In this document: one piece after another, positions 56,894-64,000 of the stretch | Layout of the letters: each line of letters opens with the position of its first letter | Position numbering within the stretch: position 1 is the stretch's first letter | Notes under the pieces: generated by a model | Seen by the model: the letters and a program-made list of their open reading frames with translations, nothing else | Database searches by the model: none | What the model was told of the DNA's origin: nothing | DNA from: Nonomuraea helvata | GTDB taxonomy: Bacteria; Actinomycetota; Actinomycetes; Streptosporangiales; Streptosporangiaceae | Assembly (NCBI RefSeq): GCF_039535785.1 | Contig: NZ_BAAAXV010000005.1 | Span: 434,001 to 498,000 of the forward strand | Reading direction: 5' to 3' | Length of the DNA stretch: 64,000 bases | Position numbers and translations under genes: made by a program

Positions 56894-57820
56894 TCATACG
56901 GCGACGGGGAGGTCCGTGCGCCGGTGCAGGGACTCGGCGGCGTTGATGAGCATGTTCGTGGCGTGGGCGAGCATGGGGTTGGGGTCGGTGGCGCGGCACA
57001 CGGTGAAGACCCGGCGAACGTGCGAGGGGTCGCTGAGCCGGAACACGCACACGTCGCGCGACTCGATCATCGCCAGCTCCGGCACGATCGCCACCCCCAG
57101 CCCCTTGCGTACGAGCTCGAAGGGCAGGTTGTAGTCGTTGGTGCGGAACAGCACGTCGGGATCGAAGCCGCTGGCCGCGCAGATGTGCGACAGGTTGAGC
57201 GAGGCGTCCATGCCCTCGGTGTAGGAGATCCACCGCTCGGCGGACAGCTCGCCGAACTGGATGCGCTTGCGGGCGGCCAGCCGATGGCCGGTCGGCACGA
57301 GCACGTAGAGCGGCTCCTCCATGATCAAGGTCAGGTTCAGGTCCTTCGGCCGGCTGTGCGGCACCATGCCGTACTCGAAGACCACGGCAAGGTCGAGCCG
57401 CCCCTCGTTCACCGCGGGAATGGTCCTGTGCGGATCGCCCTCCTCGTAGCGGATGTCCACGTTGGGGCGGTCGCGGAGAAACTCGGCGAGCACGGCGGGC
57501 ACCAGCCGGAATCCGGCGGACCAGAAGCTGCCGAGCCGCAGTCTGCCCCGGTGGGCGGTGGCGAAGGAGCGCATCTCCTCCTCCGCCGCCTCGAGGTCGG
57601 CCAGCAGCCTCGTGGCCTTGCGGGCCAGCTCGGCCCCCGCCGCGGTGGGCCGGATGCTGCGCGGCAGACGCTCGAACAACTGGACGCCCAGCGTCCGCTC
57701 CAGCGAGGAGACCTGCTGCGAGATGGCCGACGGGGTGAAGCCGAGACGCTTGGCGGCAGTCCTCAGTGAACCGGTGGCGACCACCTCACGGATGGCCTGC
57801 AACTGCGCCGGGGTAAGCAT
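56894..57820 (-). CDS. LysR-family transcriptional regulator
   Basis: A 308-residue LTTR: HTH in residues 2-60 (LTPAQLQAIREVVATGSLRTAAKRLGFTPSAISQQVSSLERTLG), effector domain with the usual LVPTGHRLAARKRI and LPFELVRKGLGVAIVPELAM. It is divergent from the amino-acid ABC transporter/FAD oxidase operon with 235 nt between, and is presumably its activator. Confidence 0.9.
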   Translation of the reverse strand: MLTPAQLQAIREVVATGSLRTAAKRLGFTPSAISQQVSSLERTLGVQLFERLPRSIRPTAAGAELARKATRLLADLEAAEEEMRSFATAHRGRLRLGSFWSAGFRLVPAVLAEFLRDRPNVDIRYEEGDPHRTIPAVNEGRLDLAVVFEYGMVPHSRPKDLNLTLIMEEPLYVLVPTGHRLAARKRIQFGELSAERWISYTEGMDASLNLSHICAASGFDPDVLFRTNDYNLPFELVRKGLGVAIVPELAMIESRDVCVFRLSDPSHVRRVFTVCRATDPNPMLAHATNMLINAAESLHRRTDLPVAV

Positions 57821-57996
57821 CGATCCAACTTAACAGTACGGCGATGAGCATCACCAGATCGCGAGCCGAAATGTGGCCACGCGATCGCCTGCCCGGACTC
57901 GGCTGGCTGGTGAGATCGAGGAAGAGAATAAGGACGACTGAACAGGATGTGCACCAATGCGCATGCTCGCTCACCTTGTCGTATCTAAACGGACCC

Positions 57997-58006
57997 CCAA
58001 TATTGG
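57997..58006. promoter_or_regulatory. Palindrome CCAATATTGG in the LysR/ABC-transporter gap
   Basis: A perfect 10-bp palindrome about 50 nt upstream of the binding-protein start, in an AT-rich part of the divergent gap. It could be part of a LysR activation site; symmetry and location are the only support. Confidence 0.3.
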
Positions 58007-58055
58007 TGTTTACGGAACGTAGTAGTACTGAGCCAGAGAGGGGGTGTCCTGCGCG

Positions 58056-58943
58056 ATGCGGTCCACCCAAGCAGCCGCCGCAATCGGCCTGGCGGGACTC
58101 CTGTCCCTGACCGCTTGTTCGGGAGGCGGCGCTTCCCAGGCGGCCGCCCCGGCACAGCAGAAGAGTCAGGAATTGCACGACCTTCTGCCTGACAAGATCA
58201 AGAAGAGTGGCACGCTCAACGTCGCGGCGGGTCACAACTATCCGCCGCTGGTCTTCCTCGACACCGACAACAAGTCGGTCATCGGCCTGGAACCGGAGCT
58301 GATGAAGGCCGTCGGCCAGGTGCTCGGCGTTGAGGTGACGTTCAGCCAGGCCAGCTTCGACAGCCTCATCGCCGGTGTGCAGGCACGCCGCTACGACCTG
58401 GCCATCCAGGCGATGCTCGACAAGCCGGAACGCCGCGAGAAGGTCACTTTCGTCGACTACTTCAAGACCAGCAGCTCGCTCCTGGTCACGGAGAAGGACG
58501 CGCAAACGATCAAGTCGCTCGACGATCTCTGCGGGAAGACGGCGGCCGTCGAGCAGGGCACCGCCCAGGCCGACGACGCCGAGCAGCAGAACAAGAAGTG
58601 CACGGCGGCGGGCAAGCCGGCGGTCAAGGTGCTGGTGTTCCCCGACACGGTCGGCTGCCTGCAGGCCGTCTCCACCGGCCGGGCCAACGCCTTCATCGGC
58701 GGCACGCCCACCATCACGTACCAGGCCGAGCAGTCCGGCGGCCGGATGAAGCAGGTGGGCGAGCCCTACCGCTTCCTGCCGTACGGGATCCTCGTCAACA
58801 AGGAGGACCAGAACCTCTCCAAGGCCGTGCAGCAGGCGCTGCAGAAGCTGATGGAGAACGGCTCCTACGCCAAGATCCTCGACAAGTGGAAGATGTCGTC
58901 AGGCGCCCTCGACAAAGCAGTGATCAACGGCGGCGAGTCGTGA
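58056..58943 (+). CDS. Polar amino-acid ABC transporter substrate-binding lipoprotein
   Basis: A 295-residue binding protein of the His/Glu/Arg family (SBP_bac_3). Lipobox LTAC with lipidated Cys21. The domain begins LNVAAGHNYPPLVFLDTDNKSVIGLEPELMKAVGQVLGVEV, then QARRYDLAIQAMLDKPERREKVTF and the C-terminal YGILVNKEDQNLSKAVQQALQKLM. First of a four-gene operon overlapping by 4 nt (GTGA). Ligand cannot be told from sequence; the FAD oxidase at the end suggests an amine or D/L-amino acid. Confidence 0.9.
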   Translation: MRSTQAAAAIGLAGLLSLTACSGGGASQAAAPAQQKSQELHDLLPDKIKKSGTLNVAAGHNYPPLVFLDTDNKSVIGLEPELMKAVGQVLGVEVTFSQASFDSLIAGVQARRYDLAIQAMLDKPERREKVTFVDYFKTSSSLLVTEKDAQTIKSLDDLCGKTAAVEQGTAQADDAEQQNKKCTAAGKPAVKVLVFPDTVGCLQAVSTGRANAFIGGTPTITYQAEQSGGRMKQVGEPYRFLPYGILVNKEDQNLSKAVQQALQKLMENGSYAKILDKWKMSSGALDKAVINGGES

Positions 58944-59791
58944 CCACGGCCCGGCAGACCGCGCCCCCGGCCGCGCAGGAGCGGATCCAGGCCGTCCCGC
59001 TCCGCCATCCGGGGCGTTGGGTGGGCGCGGCCGTCCTGGGCTTCCTGGCGATCTTCCTGCTGCAGGGGTGGGTGGCCAACCCGCGCATGCAGTGGGAGGT
59101 GGTGGGCGAGTACCTCTTCTCCCCCGCGGTCCTGAGCGGTCTCGGCACCACGCTGCTGCTCACGCTGCTCGCCATGGTGGTGGGCATCGCGGGCGGCGCC
59201 GTGCTGGCCGTGCTGCGCATGTCGCCCAACCCCTTGCTGTCGGCGCTGAGCGCGTTCTACATCTGGATCTTCCGTGGCACGCCGCTGCTGGTGCAGCTGC
59301 TGTTCTGGTACTTCCTGTCCGCGGTGGTGCCGAAGATCGGGCTCGGCGTGCCCTGGGGGCCGACGTTCTTCGAGTTCGACACCAACCAGATCATCACGCA
59401 GCTCGCCGCTGCGGTGCTGGGCCTCGGCCTGCACGAGGCGGCCTACATGGCCGAGATCGTGCGTGCCGGCATCAGCTCCGTCGACCCCGGCCAGACGGAG
59501 GCGTCCCAGGCCCTGGGCCTGACCCGCTTCCAGACCCTGCGCAAGATCATTCTTCCGCAGGCCATGCGGGTCATCATCCCGCCGACGGGCAACCAGGCCG
59601 TCTCCATGCTCAAGACCACCTCCCTGGTCTTCGCCATCGCGGTGCCAGAGCTCCTGACCTCCATCCAGGGCATCTACTCCAGGAACTTCCAGCAGGTCCC
59701 CCTGCTCACGGTGGCGTGCTTCTGGTACCTCGTGGCCACGACCGTCCTGAACGCCGGGCAGCACTACATCGAACGCAGGTTCAGCCGATGA
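58940..59791 (+). CDS. Amino-acid ABC transporter permease
   Basis: A 283-residue HisM/HisQ-type permease. Pattern GLGTTLLLTLLAMVVGIAGGAVLAVLRMSP and the EAA loop EASQALGLTRFQTLRKIILPQAMRVIIPPTGNQ are diagnostic. A long hydrophobic N-terminus precedes the core. GTG start overlapping the binding-protein stop; its own stop overlaps the ATPase start (ATGA). A single permease gene, so a homodimer. Confidence 0.92.
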   Translation: MTTARQTAPPAAQERIQAVPLRHPGRWVGAAVLGFLAIFLLQGWVANPRMQWEVVGEYLFSPAVLSGLGTTLLLTLLAMVVGIAGGAVLAVLRMSPNPLLSALSAFYIWIFRGTPLLVQLLFWYFLSAVVPKIGLGVPWGPTFFEFDTNQIITQLAAAVLGLGLHEAAYMAEIVRAGISSVDPGQTEASQALGLTRFQTLRKIILPQAMRVIIPPTGNQAVSMLKTTSLVFAIAVPELLTSIQGIYSRNFQQVPLLTVACFWYLVATTVLNAGQHYIERRFSR

Positions 59792-60552
59792 ACACCCTCA
59801 TCCGCGCGGAAGGCGTGCACAAGCGTTACGGGACGCTCGACGTGCTCAAAGGCATCGACCTGGAGGTCGCGGAGGGAGAGGTCCTGGCCGTGATCGGCCC
59901 GTCCGGGTCGGGCAAGTCCACGTTCCTGCGCTGCATCAACCACCTCGAACGCATCGACGCCGGCCGGCTCTACTTCCGCGACCGCCTGATCGGCTACGAG
60001 GAGCGCGACGGGAAGGTCTACGAACTGCCCGACAAGGCGATCGCCGCCCAGCGGGTGGACATCGGGATGGTCTTCCAGCGCTTCAACCTCTTCCCGCACA
60101 TGACCGCGCTCGAGAACATCATGATGGCGCCGATCATGGTCAAGAGGGAGCAGAAGGACGAGGTGCGCGAGCGCGCCCACGCCCTGCTGGCCAGGGTGGG
60201 ACTGGCCGACAAGGCGCACAGCCGCCCCGACCAGCTCTCCGGCGGCCAGCAGCAGCGCGTCGCCATCGCCCGCGCCCTGGCGATGCGGCCCGATCTCATG
60301 CTGTTCGACGAGCCGACCTCGGCCCTCGACCCCGAGCTCGTGGGCGAGGTCCTGGACGTCATGCGCGATCTGGTACGCGCCGAGGGCATGACGATGATCA
60401 TCGTCACCCACGAGATGGGATTCGCCCGCGAGGTGTGCGACACCATCGTCTTCATGGACGACGGGGTCGTCGTGGAGTCCGGGCCACCCGGCGCCGTGCT
60501 CGGCGAGCCCCGGCACGAGCGCACCCGGGCATTCCTCAGCAAGGTTCTCTGA
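59788..60552 (+). CDS. Amino-acid ABC transporter ATP-binding protein
   Basis: A 254-residue GlnQ/HisP-type ATPase. Walker A GPSGSGKST, Q-loop VFQRFNLFPHMTALEN, signature LSGGQQQRVAIARAL, Walker B LMLFDEPTSALDPE and switch His in IVTHEMGFA. An insertion between Walker A and the Q-loop (RDRLIGYEERDGKVYELPDKAIA) is characteristic of some polar amino acid systems. ATGA overlap with the permease. Confidence 0.95.
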   Translation: MNTLIRAEGVHKRYGTLDVLKGIDLEVAEGEVLAVIGPSGSGKSTFLRCINHLERIDAGRLYFRDRLIGYEERDGKVYELPDKAIAAQRVDIGMVFQRFNLFPHMTALENIMMAPIMVKREQKDEVRERAHALLARVGLADKAHSRPDQLSGGQQQRVAIARALAMRPDLMLFDEPTSALDPELVGEVLDVMRDLVRAEGMTMIIVTHEMGFAREVCDTIVFMDDGVVVESGPPGAVLGEPRHERTRAFLSKVL

Positions 60553-60573
60553 CCCCGAAGGAAAGATATCCAC

Positions 60574-61707
60574 GTGTCCCGCGTCATCGTTCTCGGCGCC
60601 GGAGTGCTCGGCGCCTCCGTCGCCTACCATCTGGCCGTCGCAGGGGTTCAGGTCGTCGTCATCGAAGCCGGCGGCCCCGCCGCGGGAACCTCCAGCGCGA
60701 CGTTCTCCATGGACGTCACCCATCTGAAGACCCCGCGCACCTACTACGAGCTGAACCGCGCCGGCGCCGCCCTGCACGCCACGCTGGCCGAGGAGCTCGG
60801 GGGCACGTCGTGGCGGCACCCCATGCCCGCCATCCAGTGGGGCGACAGCGAGGAGAGCCAGCGGGGGCTCAGGGAGCGGGCCGTCCGCCTCCGGTCCTGG
60901 GGGCATCCCTGCCGCCTCGCCGACCCGTCCGAGCTGCGGGATCTCGCCCCCGCCGTCGATCCCGCGGCATGCACGGCGAGCGAGCTCGTGGTCCACGACC
61001 AGAGCGCGTGGTACGACGCCCCGCTCTTCGTTCAGCGCCTGCTCGACCGCGCCGCCACGCTCGGCGCCGACATCAGGTACGGCCTGCGGGCGAACGCGCT
61101 GATCCGCCGGGGCGACACCGTCACCGGCGTCGAGACCGGCACGCGGCGCTGGGAAGCCGACTGGGTGGTCAACTGCACCGGCCCGGACGCCGACCGCGTC
61201 GCGGCGCTCGCCGGCACCGACCTCCCCATGAACCGGATCCCCGGGCTGGTGGGCGAGAGCACCCCCGTCCCCGATCTCCAGCTCGACGCCATCCTGGCCA
61301 CGCCCGAGGTGGACCTGCGCCCCGCCCCCGGCGACCGGATCTGCTCCATCTCCTGGCCCGTCGACGCGCTGCTGCCCGCCCAGAGCGACGACGCCCTGGC
61401 CGAACGGTTGCACGCCGGCGGCCAGCGCGTCCTTCCCGCGCTGCGCACCGCCCGGCTGGCCGGCGTCCGCCTCGGCGTCCGGCCCGTGCCGGCGGACGGC
61501 CTGCCGCTGGCGGGCACGCACCCCGGCGTACCCGGCCTCTATCACCTCGTCACCCACAGCGGCGTCAACCTCGCACCCGAGCTCGGCCGCCTCGCGGCTC
61601 AGGAGATCGTCAACGGCGAGGGTCCCGATCTCGCCGAATACCGCGTCACCCGGGGCGCCGCGACATCCGTGCAGGACGAGAGCCTGACCCTCATGACCAC
61701 CCGCTGA
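60574..61707 (+). CDS. FAD-dependent oxidoreductase (D-amino-acid-oxidase fold)
   Basis: A 377-residue DAO-fold flavoenzyme. N-terminal VIVLGAGVLGASVAYHLAVAGVQVVVIEAG is the FAD-binding Rossmann motif; C-terminal LYHLVTHSGVNLAPELGRLAAQEIVNG completes the FAD site, with LGVRPVPADGLPLAG. Members include sarcosine, glycine and D-amino-acid oxidases/dehydrogenases. GTG start with GAAGGAAAG upstream. It probably oxidises the substrate taken up by the preceding transporter; the exact amine is unknown. Confidence 0.87.
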   Translation: MSRVIVLGAGVLGASVAYHLAVAGVQVVVIEAGGPAAGTSSATFSMDVTHLKTPRTYYELNRAGAALHATLAEELGGTSWRHPMPAIQWGDSEESQRGLRERAVRLRSWGHPCRLADPSELRDLAPAVDPAACTASELVVHDQSAWYDAPLFVQRLLDRAATLGADIRYGLRANALIRRGDTVTGVETGTRRWEADWVVNCTGPDADRVAALAGTDLPMNRIPGLVGESTPVPDLQLDAILATPEVDLRPAPGDRICSISWPVDALLPAQSDDALAERLHAGGQRVLPALRTARLAGVRLGVRPVPADGLPLAGTHPGVPGLYHLVTHSGVNLAPELGRLAAQEIVNGEGPDLAEYRVTRGAATSVQDESLTLMTTR

Positions 61708-61720
61708 CCCCGCCCGGTCC

Positions 61721-61888
61721 TCATGAGTCGCGCCTGTTCAGCAGTCTGGGCAGGGTCGCCAGCGTCGCCCCGCCGGCACCGCCGCCGCTGAGCAGGGCGC
61801 CCGGCCATTCCGCGCCGGTGGCCAGGACGAGCGCGCACGTGATCGCGGCGATCATGATCGCCAGAGTGAGCAAGAGCAGCTGACGCAT
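61721..61888 (-). CDS. Small hydrophobic protein (55 aa)
   Basis: ATG-initiated 55-codon frame with an N-terminal hydrophobic helix (QLLLLTLAIMIAAITCALVLA), a Gly/Ala-rich turn (SGGGAGGATLATL) and a basic end (PRLLNRRDS). Its start codon overlaps, on the opposite strand, the start codon of the 108-aa gene (shared A-T pair), so no ribosome-binding site is possible outside the other gene. Leaderless divergent transcripts would be needed. Function unknown. Confidence 0.5.
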   Translation of the reverse strand: MRQLLLLTLAIMIAAITCALVLATGAEWPGALLSGGGAGGATLATLPRLLNRRDS

Positions 61889-62213
61889 GGTGAACATCCA
61901 CGTGCTGACCGGCGAGTCTCCGGCGGCGCGCTACTGGATCCACGCCGCGCTCCAGCGACGTCACCCTGGCGCCGAAGCCCTCGCGGGCGATCCGTACAAC
62001 ATCGAGCTCGCGGCGAACCTGTCCTGCGCCTACGGCCAGCAGTACGAACGGGAGGGCTCGGCCAAGCGCGACATCGCCAGGTTCTACTACCGGCTCGCCG
62101 CCGGCCACGGCCACCCGCGCGCCGTCGAACGCCTCCGGGCCCTGCGCGTCGTCCCGTTCGGCAAACTGCTTCCGGCCCCCATAGGCACCGAGCACCGACC
62201 AGGAGGTGGATGA
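61887..62213 (+). CDS. Small helical-repeat protein (108 aa)
   Basis: A stop codon lies two codons upstream, so ATG 61887 (or the GTG after it) must be the start. The sequence shows a helical middle (AKRDIARFYYRLAAGHGHPRAVERLRAL) resembling one Sel1/TPR unit and an N-terminal TGESPAARYWIHAALQRRHPG. No catalytic motif. It converges almost end to end with the 590-aa TPR/Cys-motif gene (2-nt gap). Function unknown. Confidence 0.5.
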   Translation: MVNIHVLTGESPAARYWIHAALQRRHPGAEALAGDPYNIELAANLSCAYGQQYEREGSAKRDIARFYYRLAAGHGHPRAVERLRALRVVPFGKLLPAPIGTEHRPGGG

Positions 62214-62215
62214 GG

Positions 62216-63988
62216 TCAGCCTCTCCCGAAAGAGATGACGAACGGGCATTCGGGCCCGTGCCGGTCGTTGCGCGCCTCGTAGGAGTCCAGGTATTCGCCG
62301 TTGCGGCGCACATGGACGATGTTGCCGTCGAGCGTGCACCGGTTGCCGGATGCGAGGAGGTCGGCGAGGGGATCGCTGTGCTCGACCGGATAGAGGGACT
62401 CGACGCTCTCGTAGTCGATGTTCACCTCATCCGCCGACCGGGTGAGGGTCTCTCCGGTGAAGCCGTACATCCGCAGTTCCGAGACGCACAGCAGCAGTTT
62501 GGCGCTCTCCCGCTCGATCTCGTCGGCGTACGCCGGCAGCTCGGCGCGGATGACGTCGCGCAGGTGTCCGGCGTACTGCCTGGTGGAGGCGCAGGTATAG
62601 GAGCACGGCATGTACGCGATGAGCCCGTGCACGCGGTGCCGGATGAACGGGTTGCACAGCAGCGACGGCTCGCCGCGGGTGTTGCGGAGCGCCGCGTAGT
62701 AGGTGTTGTCGTCGTGCCAGTTGTTGCGGGCCCGGAAGAAGTCCTGGCAGCAGCGGGGATAGCCGAGGGCGTCGCCGAACTTGTCGTGGTCCGCCCGGTG
62801 CTTGTTGACAAGTTTGCCGTTCACGATCAGCGGATACCAGCCCGCCGCCACCACGCGGTCGAGCGCTGCGCTGTCGCGGGCGAGGAAGACGTGTGCCTCG
62901 GTGCCCTCGGTCAGCGCCGGGGCGAAAGCGGCGCGGGTGGTGGTGAGCTGACCCGGCGGAACCTGCGCGAGCTGCGGGGAGAACCGGTCGAAGCAGGCGT
63001 CCACGTGATACCGCAGGCCGAGCTCGGCGACCAGAGCGAGGAACGGGTGCCAGCCGTCCTCGGGGATCCACGCGTCCATCGCGGGTTTCAGGCCGTGAGC
63101 CACGGCGATGAGGGTCGGAAGCTGGGCCCCCGCGAGTGTCGCCGCGACGAAGTTCCAGTAAGGGCTGCCGCGCAGTTCGGCTTCTACCGGCTCTGACACC
63201 GGCAGCAGCACCGAACGGGGGTGGGCGGGAGGTGCGGAGGGCAGCGTGAGGATCGGCGCTGCTGACGGCCGTATGTCCTGGTTGACGGCGGGTGGCTCCG
63301 CCTTGGCCATGAGCTGCTCGGTCCGGGTGAGGATGTGCAGGGCCTCGTCGCGCCGCCCCAGATGCCGCAGCGCGAAGGCGTAGCACTGCCAGAAGTACGG
63401 GCTGCGCGGATCCAGCCCGACGCAGGAGGCGTAGTGCTCGGCCGCCGCGCGATAGTCGCCTCGCACGTACGCCACATGCGCGACCGCCAGGTCCGCGGTC
63501 AGTGACGTGCCGGGCGTGACGGACGGCAGTTCGACATCCTCCGGCAGCGCCCGGGCCGCCTCCAGCAGCGAGTCTCCCGTGTACCAGCGCCGGACGACGC
63601 CGTTGGGCACCCACTGTTCGGGCAGGCCCAATGCGCGCAGGACGCCGGCCGCCGCGGGATCCGGCAGAACCGGCGCCGGCTCGTCCAGCATGGGCGAGGG
63701 CGGGTTGCGCTCGTCCCAGCGCGCCCGGTGCGCCGCGAGGTCGGCGTCGATGCGGTGGCGGTCGCCGGGTGGGGGCAGCGGCAGCCCGTCGGCGCATTCT
63801 TCGGCCCACGCGACGATCTCCGCGACGAACGCCGCACCGAGCGGCGACAGGATGGCGTGTTCACGCAGGCCGTCCAGCCCCACGCGGATCTGGCGGACGA
63901 TCCGGTAGGCGCGAGCCACGACCTCCTCGGGCCGCATCCCTCCCGCGTCCGGGAGGTCGAGCAGGCCCCGGTGGAAGTGCGCGGCCAT
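62216..63988 (-). CDS. TPR protein with GYPxCC and PCSYTC cysteine motifs (DUF483-like); start near window edge
   Basis: At least 590 residues. Residues about 160-250 form one or two TPR-like units (AVAHVAYVRGDYRAAAEHYASCVGLDPRSPYFWQCYAFALRHLGRRDEAL). The C-terminal half holds GYPRCCQDFF at about 409-418 and MPCSYTCAST at about 460-470, plus CNPFIRHR, giving five clustered Cys that could bind a metal. The pattern recalls DUF483-type proteins. The ATG at 63988 has no clear ribosome-binding site and the frame stays open to the window end, so translation may begin further upstream. Function unknown. Confidence 0.6.
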   Translation of the reverse strand: MAAHFHRGLLDLPDAGGMRPEEVVARAYRIVRQIRVGLDGLREHAILSPLGAAFVAEIVAWAEECADGLPLPPPGDRHRIDADLAAHRARWDERNPPSPMLDEPAPVLPDPAAAGVLRALGLPEQWVPNGVVRRWYTGDSLLEAARALPEDVELPSVTPGTSLTADLAVAHVAYVRGDYRAAAEHYASCVGLDPRSPYFWQCYAFALRHLGRRDEALHILTRTEQLMAKAEPPAVNQDIRPSAAPILTLPSAPPAHPRSVLLPVSEPVEAELRGSPYWNFVAATLAGAQLPTLIAVAHGLKPAMDAWIPEDGWHPFLALVAELGLRYHVDACFDRFSPQLAQVPPGQLTTTRAAFAPALTEGTEAHVFLARDSAALDRVVAAGWYPLIVNGKLVNKHRADHDKFGDALGYPRCCQDFFRARNNWHDDNTYYAALRNTRGEPSLLCNPFIRHRVHGLIAYMPCSYTCASTRQYAGHLRDVIRAELPAYADEIERESAKLLLCVSELRMYGFTGETLTRSADEVNIDYESVESLYPVEHSDPLADLLASGNRCTLDGNIVHVRRNGEYLDSYEARNDRHGPECPFVISFGRG

Positions 63989-64000
63989 GGCGAAGCTGTA

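Overview
The window is GC-rich, densely coded DNA from a filamentous actinomycete. GTG and TTG starts are common, 4-nt ATGA/GTGA overlaps are frequent, and there are many TetR, LysR and LacI regulators, a SigE-type sigma factor, CBM2-bearing cellulose enzymes with CebR-type operators, a SARP/AfsR remnant and a lanthipeptide locus. The gene content suggests the Streptosporangiales, but this is an impression and not a placement. No tRNA, rRNA, CRISPR array, complete insertion sequence or phage block was seen. The window reads as accessory chromosome with several decayed genes.

Layout. 1-3.4 kb: start of cytochrome c oxidase subunit I, a receiver-only regulator, and a NarL/histidine kinase two-component pair. 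3.4-16 kb: TetR- and LysR-controlled single enzymes (SDR, alpha/beta hydrolase, thioesterase, FAD monooxygenase), a secreted glycerophosphodiesterase, a DUF574-type methyltransferase, and broken genes (MFS, cupin, amidohydrolase). 16-20.7 kb: SigE-family sigma factor with a putative membrane partner, a large GT2/membrane protein, and a SARP-like remnant ending in a 13-bp tandem repeat. 20.7-28 kb: zinc alcohol dehydrogenase, a CBM2-GH5 cellulase with a CebR box, and a LysR-controlled operon of PhzF, ornithine-cyclodeaminase-like, monooxygenase-like and amidohydrolase genes. 28-37.6 kb: GNAT, ADP-ribosylglycohydrolase, then two overlapping LacI genes and an LplABC-type sugar importer with YesL (DUF624) and a GH127 beta-L-arabinofuranosidase, which looks like a complete arabinan-oligosaccharide utilisation locus. 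37.6-46 kb: photolyase with a DUF2867 SDR, secreted PI-PLC-like enzyme, LCP ligase, a LuxI-type acyl-homoserine-lactone synthase homologue, and a CBM2/Cip1-like protein with a second CebR box. 46-52 kb: CadD-like transporter, GNATs, and a minimal lanthipeptide locus (47-aa precursor plus class IV-type synthetase). 52-64 kb: quinone oxidoreductase with a strong palindromic operator, an 11-residue-repeat protein pair divergent from an alpha-oxoamine synthase and SDR, a polar amino acid ABC transporter with an FAD oxidase, and a TPR/cysteine-motif protein flanked by two small genes.

Three points stand out. First, the gene at 43811-44431 carries the whole invariant residue set of LuxI acyl-homoserine-lactone synthases, which is unexpected in a Gram-positive actinomycete; it lies directly downstream of a gene preceded by a CebR operator. 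Second, a previously unannotated 47-aa lanthipeptide precursor (48463-48606), with its own promoter, sits in front of a LanL-like enzyme whose cyclase keeps a three-cysteine zinc site. Third, several compact gene sets (PhzF/OCD/amidohydrolase; oxoamine synthase/SDR; 11-mer repeat protein pair) have a clear architecture but no obvious known product.
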